Of a stretch of DNA of 37,248 nt, positions 31,802 to 37,248 are shown piece after piece (position 1 is the first letter of the stretch; each line of letters begins with the position of its first letter). The DNA comes from Cymbomonas tetramitiformis. Taxonomy: Eukaryota > Chlorophyta > Pyramimonadophyceae > Pyramimonadales > Pyramimonadaceae. Both the position numbers and the translations under genes were made by a program. Location of the stretch: NCBI GenBank assembly GCA_001247695.2, contig LGRX02015901.1:9472-46719 (forward strand), in the 5' to 3' direction. The notes under the pieces were generated by a model. It saw nothing but the letters and a program-made list of their open reading frames with translations, had not been told where the DNA came from and did no database searches.

Positions 31802-34800
31802 CGTGGTACACTCGTGAATTCCCAGGAAGCCGCTGCCGTCCTTATCCAGAATCTGAAACGCCTGCCCACAACAGTCCCACCCGCGAGTCCGCCACATCTT
31901 ATGCATACCTCCAGAACCCTGCATCGATTGCTGCAGCTGTCTGCAGCCATAGCACATGCTCGCTGCTCGCTGCGCCACGTGTGAAGAAACCCTGTCATGT
32001 CTGTGCAGGGGATTTACTGCCCCGTCATCACAGTTAACACGGCTTGGACCCAATTCGCTAAAACATGCGCAGCCGTGTCCACATGACTGCAGCATCCTGG
32101 ATTTTGGATCCCAAGGCCTCTGTGACAGCAAGGGGTCGAAGCCTCTCGCTTGTGAGTCAGGGGCGCCGAACTACCTTCACGGCTCGACATGCCTGCGTGT
32201 AGGCGTTCATTATGTCGTGCTTGCGAGCGGGGCTTATGGCCGCCAGGTCCACGTCCATGGTTGTGCACCTGCGGCGCTTGTCCAGCGCCCGGTACACGTC
32301 GGTGTTCACCTGGATGTTCATGCGCGTCGGCGTGCTCTGCTGCTTCTCCAGAATGGCCCCCTCTGTGGAATGACAAGTACCCACATCCACCGTTAGATCA
32401 CCACGCTCGTTAATCGTCTCTGCTGCTCGAGTAGAGCGCTGCTGCCGTGTTCCGCGTGTGAGCATGGAGCACAATCTCACCGTCAGCGCGGTTGATAAGC
32501 ATGATGCCGCTTGACGGTCGGACGGTCCCCTTTGGTCTCCTCACAGACTGTCTACAGAATGCCCCAATCTGCACCCGCTCCCCCCTCCAACCCCTCCCAA
32601 AGCATCTGCTTCACGGAGCGGACCGTGACCAGATCAAAGGATGAATCCGGGCTGGGATGAGGCACGCGCAACATGCAGAGCATTATGCTGATCCCAGTGG
32701 AAGACGCCGTAGCGCTTCATGGGGGCGGGAGGTGAGGGCAAAGAGCCAACTAAACATTTGGCAGCAAAGCGTGCGATGGGGCGTCAGGCAGGGACGCCAC
32801 TACTTGGGTGCTTCGCCATTTGTGAAAATAGGGGTGAACCAAGAGGGGGGACTCTGTGTTGGATCGATCCCATGGGGTGTCAGGGGCACGCACAAGGTTG
32901 CCTCGGCGGCTCTTACTGGCTAGAGGCGCCTGCTGTAGGACCCACGTCTTGGCCCTGAGGCCCAAGCCCCACCGACACATCCGGTCAGCATCCAAGGTAG
33001 GCGTTCCTGCACCGTTCCCTGTCTCCTCCAGACCATCCGAGTCCATCAGGGGTCCCTGCCTCCCATTTAAGCAGGACAAACAGAGAGCCATGCCCCCCCC
33101 AGCACGCAAAGCCCTAGAGCTGCCGCTTAATGCTCCAGTCTCGAAGTGTAGAATAGACGGGAGATGCTCGTACCCATACTGATACCGGGGCATGACTCTG
33201 AAGTCGTACAGCTCGTCGCATACCACAGCTGCCACGATGCAGTTCATCTTGAGACCTATCTCTGGCACGAAGTTGTGCGCGAGCTGCAACCCCCCCAAGG
33301 GACACCGCAACTCCTCACAGCCTCCTCAAGAGAGGAACCGTCGGATCGAGGCGCAGCGTAGATGCACAGAATGATCATTTCTTGCGGTCCCTATTGTTGG
33401 TGCACCTCCAACTTCCCCATGTGGTCGGCCCGCGAGCTCTGCACCGGCTGCCCGAGCACATCGCCGACCACGGTCGCTGTCGCCGGTTCTGATGACATAG
33501 GCCAGTCCTTGACACTTGACGTTGACGGTACACTACGATGTGTCCGACATTTACTCAAGCCTGGCCAAAGCCATATCGTGTATCTGTGAATGAGAGCCAT
33601 CCGGATCGACTTAACGTCGAGGTGCCTAGATTGTTGGCAAGCGAAACATGCGCGCGCTCAGCTTAGCCAAACTACTTCTTAAAAACATCACTGGTGGCAG
33701 AGAACGCCCTTTGTTGGTGTGTGACTCGGGCTCACTGGTGGCAGAGAACGCCCTTCGTTGGCGCGTGACTCGGGCTCACTGGTGGCAGAGAATGCCCTTT
33801 GTTGGCGTGTGTCACGGGAGTGCCATGCATTGGAGAGTGGGGATCGGATCGCTACCAGCGGATGAGCGTCTGGCAGGAAGATGCTGACGTCGCACACGGT
33901 GCTCACCACAGGCAGGTTCTCGTAGAAGGCGCTGCGCAGTAGCTGTATGGGGTCCTCGTTCAGTCTGATCTCCTCCGCAATTCGCTGAGCTTCGACCTGT
34001 TCATGCCAGGTCACCTCACCGAACACCCCTCTCACCTCCTATGCTAATAGTCCATCTTGTTCATGCCAGGTCACCTGACCGAACACCCCTCTCACCTCCT
34101 CTGCCACACCCTTATTTTTTCTTTTTCTCGATCTCATGGCATGATTTCACGCCAACAAGATCTCAAACCAACCTTAGTAGTCACGTGGTTCAATCGGAAG
34201 CGACAAGTGTGCGCAATCTCAGCCCTCGAGCTCAAACCCCAGGCGCGCAATCTCAGCCCTCGAGCTCAAACCCTAGGCGCATGCTCCATTCGCACCACAA
34301 CACTTTGTCCACATGCGATTTCACCTTTGCGGGAAGTGCACAAAAGGACGGCGACTGCGACAATTCTGCTGACATCTGCGGTGCATATCACCATCACCTG
34401 GGCGTGTACCACCTCGTGCAACCCTTGCCGCGCAGCTCTTGAGGCCACTACGGGCGTCCCTCGTCGGATACCAGGAACAGATACAGCTTGCGCATGATAG
34501 TTCTTGCAGGACACCATGCATCAGATGCTGGGTCCCTCGAGGTGCACCTGGGGTTTGGAGCTCGAGGGTCGAGATCACGCACGCCTCCCGCGTGTGACGG
34601 AACCTCACGACCACTAAACGATTGGTTTGGTGCTAGCCTGTCTGCCTTCATGCCAGGATGCCCAGCGGCCCTCTCTTGCCAGCCGCCACGTGGGCGCACC
34701 TTCAACGAAGATCCCATCAGCTCCTGGAGGCCCTCCCGCAGCACCTCGGGGGTCACCAGCTTCCGGGAACATGGCGATGTGCCCGCCCCGCTCAGGAATG

Positions 34801-34962
34801 CGCGCTCCGCCCAGAAGTGATGCTCCTCCAGCTCCGCTAGCAGCATGGTCGGGCGCCCAGCGCGCATCGCCGCCGCCACCTGTCGCATCTCACCTTCCTG
34901 TACGACCGCAGCAGAATGCTCTAACAGCCAGGTCTGCTGCTTTGCCGTTTGGGCTCCCCCCT
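31802..34962 (-). CDS. unrecognised multi-exon EF-hand protein, incomplete at both ends
   Basis: Minus-strand exons in order: 34962-34700 (QQTWLLEHSAAVVQEGEMRQ, LLAELEEHHFWAERAFL), 34502-34398, 33996-33856 (AEEIRLNEDPIQLLRSAFYE), 33507-33406, 33283-33174 (LKMNCIVAAVVCDELYDFRV), 32651-32575 (SSFDLVTVRSVKQMLWEGLE), 32362-32175 (NIQVNTDVYRALDKRRRCTT, KHDIMNAYTQACRAVK) and 31861-31802. Adjacent phases all agree (0/0, or 2+1 and 1+2 where split). The last exon encodes AFQILDKDGSGFLGIHECTT, whose DKDGSGFLGIHE fits a 12-residue calcium-binding EF-hand loop with acidic residues at positions 1, 3 and 12. The preceding helix is well formed, which supports joining these exons. I do not recognise the rest. 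The start codon and first exons lie upstream, beyond the 35-kb minisatellite or outside the window; 3' exons probably lie at 31.0-31.7 kb. The exon set is a hand-made model and the weakest links are 34502-34398 and 33507-33406. Confidence 0.55.
33690..33815. repeat. 42-bp tandem repeat, three copies
   Basis: CACTGGTGGCAGAGAACGCC followed by CTTTGTTGGYGTGTGACTCG and GG repeats three times with few changes. It lies in the modelled intron between EF-hand gene exons 33996-33856 and 33507-33406. Confidence 0.9.
33998..34102. repeat. tandem duplication of about 46 bp with a short spacer
   Basis: TTGTTCATGCCAGGTCACCT, then SACCGAACACCCCTCTCACC and TCC occurs at about 33999-34040 and 34057-34100. 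The left copy touches the acceptor of the exon at 33996, so the duplication carries a copy of that splice acceptor. Confidence 0.85.
34205..34280. repeat. 36-bp tandem duplication
   Basis: GCGCAATCTCAGCCCTCGAG followed by CTCAAACCCCAGGC occurs twice in a row, the second copy with CTAGGC. It lies in the modelled intron upstream of the EF-hand gene exon at 33996. Confidence 0.88.
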
Positions 34963-35097
34963 CTGCATGACACCACCCCACCCCACAGACTCCCTCGCTT
35001 TGCGAATGAAGCGCGGTGGCTGAAGAGCTGCGATTGCGAGTGCCCCGACAGGAGCAGGCGAGAGAGTAAACAACAAGCTTGTGGGGGTAAGCGCATA

Positions 35098-35815
35098 TAC
35101 GTGGTTGGATATGACTGGGCAAAGGGGTAGAGCTGGCAAACGCCAAGCTGTACCTAATAAATACATGTGGTTGGATATGATTGGGCAAAGGGCGGAGCTG
35201 GCAAATGCCAGGCTGTACCTAATAAATACACGTGGCTGGATATGACTGGGCAAAGGGGTAGAGCTGGCAAACGCCAAGCTGCACCTAATAAACACACGTG
35301 GTTGGGTATGATTGGGCAAAGGGCGGAGCTGGCAAGGGGCAGGCTGTACCTAACACATACACGTGGTTGGATATGACTGGGTAAAGGGGTAGAGCTGGCA
35401 GGGCAGGCTGCACCTAACACATACACGTGGTTGGTTATGATTGGGCAAAGGGGTAGAGCTGGCAAGGGCAGGCTGTACCTAACACATACACGTGGTTGGT
35501 GATGACTGGGCAAGGGGTAGAGCTGGCAAGGGGCGGGCTGTACCTAACACATACACGTGGTTTGGTTATGACTGGGCAAGGGGTAGAGCTGGCAAGGGGC
35601 GGGCTGTACCTAACACATACACGTGGTTGGTTATGACTGGGCAAGGGGTAGAGCTGGCAAGGGGTACCTACACATACACGTGGTTGGTTATGCTGGGCAG
35701 AGCTGGCAAGGCGGGCTGTACCTAACACATACACGTGGTTGGTTATGACTGGGCAAAGGGGTAGAGCTGGCAAGGGGCGGGCTGTACCTAACACATACAC
35801 GTGGTCTGGTGCGCG
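35098..35815. repeat. minisatellite, about 60 bp unit, about 12 copies
   Basis: The unit reads ACACGTGGTTGGTTATGACT, then GGGCAAAGGGGTAGAGCTGG, then CAAGGGGCGGGCTGTACCTA and ACACAT. Early copies have AATAAATAC in place of AACACATAC, and alternate GGATATGACTGGG with GGATATGATTGGG, so pairs of units form a two-unit period at the left end. On the minus strand each unit contains GTTAG/GTACAGCC, a splice-junction-like sequence. Confidence 0.92.
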
Positions 35816-36007
35816 GACGGAATCAGGAATCGTTTGCTTCGGCCTGCCAACACACATTGATGGTCATGACTTGTGTGTGTAAGACCCACCACAAGTCGAT
35901 CACAACTGATCGGCGGTGTGACACTCGAAGAGCAGGTGCGCCCCACAGCGGTGCAGGGCACTCTCAAAGCGATGGTGGGGACGCCTGCGTATGCATTTGC
36001 TACGTAC

Positions 36008-36200
36008 ATACACTGAACGGCATGGGATCGGCCAACAAAAGCCAGCCCACCTTCATCCCAGTGGATGTGAGAAGCAAATCAAGAGCAGGACGGGGCCGTG
36101 GCAAGATACCACAAACTCATACATACTCCCAACCCAAATGCAAAGCAGCATGGAAAGATGATACGATGTGACCGATCATCGCCCAACAATAGTTGGTCCC
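36008..36200 (+). repeat. dispersed repeat, copy 2
   Basis: Near-identical, in opposite orientation, to 21712-21903. It starts at ACACTGAACGGCATG and ends at CCCAACAATAGTTGGTCCC. No coding capacity is evident. Two close copies in one 37-kb window suggest a small, fairly recent repeat family. Confidence 0.85.
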
Positions 36201-37160
36201 TGGGCAACAGAGTAAGCGGACCCTGCTGGCATGCCCCCCAGTGGCTCACGGTCGATGGATGGGACCCGCTGGTCCATGGTTATGCCATCACAATGCAGTC
36301 ACACCACACAGCATGGACACCCCATGTCAAAAAATGAAAACATGCGGGCACCTAAGTGCTCCCCACAAGAATCAAGGGAAAACACAGAACGTGGACTTCA
36401 CCGCTACGTACATACACATATCATAGCTTCCCCATAGCTACCACGCAGCTCTGTATTTGCGCAGTTCAACCAGCTCCCTCACAACATGCCTCGCAAGTGA
36501 AGCATGACAAGTCGCCGCCTCACCCTTCCTGGCGCCACAGGCACCAAATCATGAAGCGCACGGGTACAATATAAACGAGCTGCGTGGTAGCTATGGGTTC
36601 TAGGGTTTTCGGTGATTCAAGCAGCGGCGCAACACCCACTGGGAGGCGTGGAGACACGCAGCTCACTCCCCTCGCTCACTTTGCACAGGGGAAGGCCTCT
36701 CACAAACACGACGCCCTGGAGGGGGCAATTGATCACGATCGAAAAACATCTCGTACCCGAAACTGAAAACAAGGTTGTATCCGAGATCGGCCGCACACGT
36801 GGCTGCAATCTGTCCGTCCCGATACCCACTCCCTTCACCCGACCCCATCTTACGGCTTCCTCGACTCCTTCGCAGCCTGCACCCCCCCCCACATTCCATG
36901 CCCCATGCGCAGGACCACGAGGCACAGTGCAGACACGCGGGCGTGCCACGTCAACCGAGACACCAATGCTTCCCTCGCGTACAGCGTTCTGCCTGTCCCA
37001 CAACCCGGTTGACCGTCCGAAGCGGCCGCACCTCGGCCAGATTTCGCGCTGTGGCGTCGTCCATATTCTGTAGATCCATCCAGATCGGCGGATCCTCCTT
37101 CTTACAGAACTGCCCTCACCCCAGGCCACGGCGACTCAAGCAAGCGCTAGACTGGCACGC
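36201..37160. other. no gene supported
   Basis: A 170-codon minus-strand frame (36617-37129) has basic, Gly-rich composition with no recognisable domain. It may hold 5' exons of the minus-strand EF-hand gene, but I found no convincing splice chain. Confidence 0.3.
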
Positions 37161-37164
37161 ACGA

Positions 37165-37248
37165 GCAGGCTGCCATGCCACAATGACACAGGGGCACGCT
37201 CGCCGCAGAATGACACAGGGGCACGCTCGCCGCGGAATGACACAGGGG
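37165..37248. repeat. 28-bp tandem repeat running off the window end
   Basis: AATGACACAGGGGCACGCTC followed by GCCGCRG occurs at about 37181 and 37209, and a third copy starts at 37237 and is cut by the window end. Confidence 0.88.

Noticed and set aside
35154..35857. Minus-strand frames of the form NHVYVLGTA repeated.
   Set aside because: Translation of the 60-bp minisatellite; no start context or flanking exon supports a protein.

Overview
This is a nuclear genome window from a eukaryote. It shows GT-AG introns, a type II Golgi-type glycosyltransferase, an hnRNP-U-like RNA-binding protein, a non-LTR retrotransposon and a hAT DNA transposon. Many introns are only 57-74 nt, and others are swollen by minisatellites. 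The gene content and intron style suggest a unicellular alga, perhaps a prasinophyte-type green alga, but this is inferred by eye. A run of 25 Ns at 12314-12338 marks an assembly gap.

Layout. 1-1026: 5' flank, no gene supported. 1027-5962 (+): a nine-exon GT29 (sialyltransferase-family) gene whose exons join in phase into a 725-residue type II membrane protein; three long introns carry three different minisatellites. 6637-15645: a nest of mobile elements. A hAT transposon (8101-11546, 8-bp target duplication GTTCCAAC, short inverted termini) sits inside a decayed LINE-type retrotransposon on the minus strand (7084-12240). Around these lie copies of a long inverted repeat and a 1.9-kb segment rich in TTTTGTCG motifs. 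17396-19579 (-): a six-exon DUF445 membrane protein of 312 residues. 20156-25871 (+): an hnRNP-U-like gene (SPRY, P-loop kinase-like domain, U1-type zinc finger, low-complexity tail), divergent from the DUF445 gene across about 580 bp that contains a perfect hairpin. 25872-31800: mostly without recognisable genes. 31802-34962 (-): at least eight phase-compatible exons of an unrecognised EF-hand protein, incomplete at both ends. 35100-35815: a roughly 60-bp minisatellite. 36008-36200: an inverted copy of a repeat also found at 21712-21903.

The host genes do not form an obvious pathway. The recurring theme is intron and coding growth by tandem duplication: the arrays in the GT29 introns, the hnRNP-U-like tail and the intergenic array near 35 kb all contain AG|GT-like splice motifs within the unit. 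All exon models were made by hand from splice signals, phase and family motifs, without transcript support.
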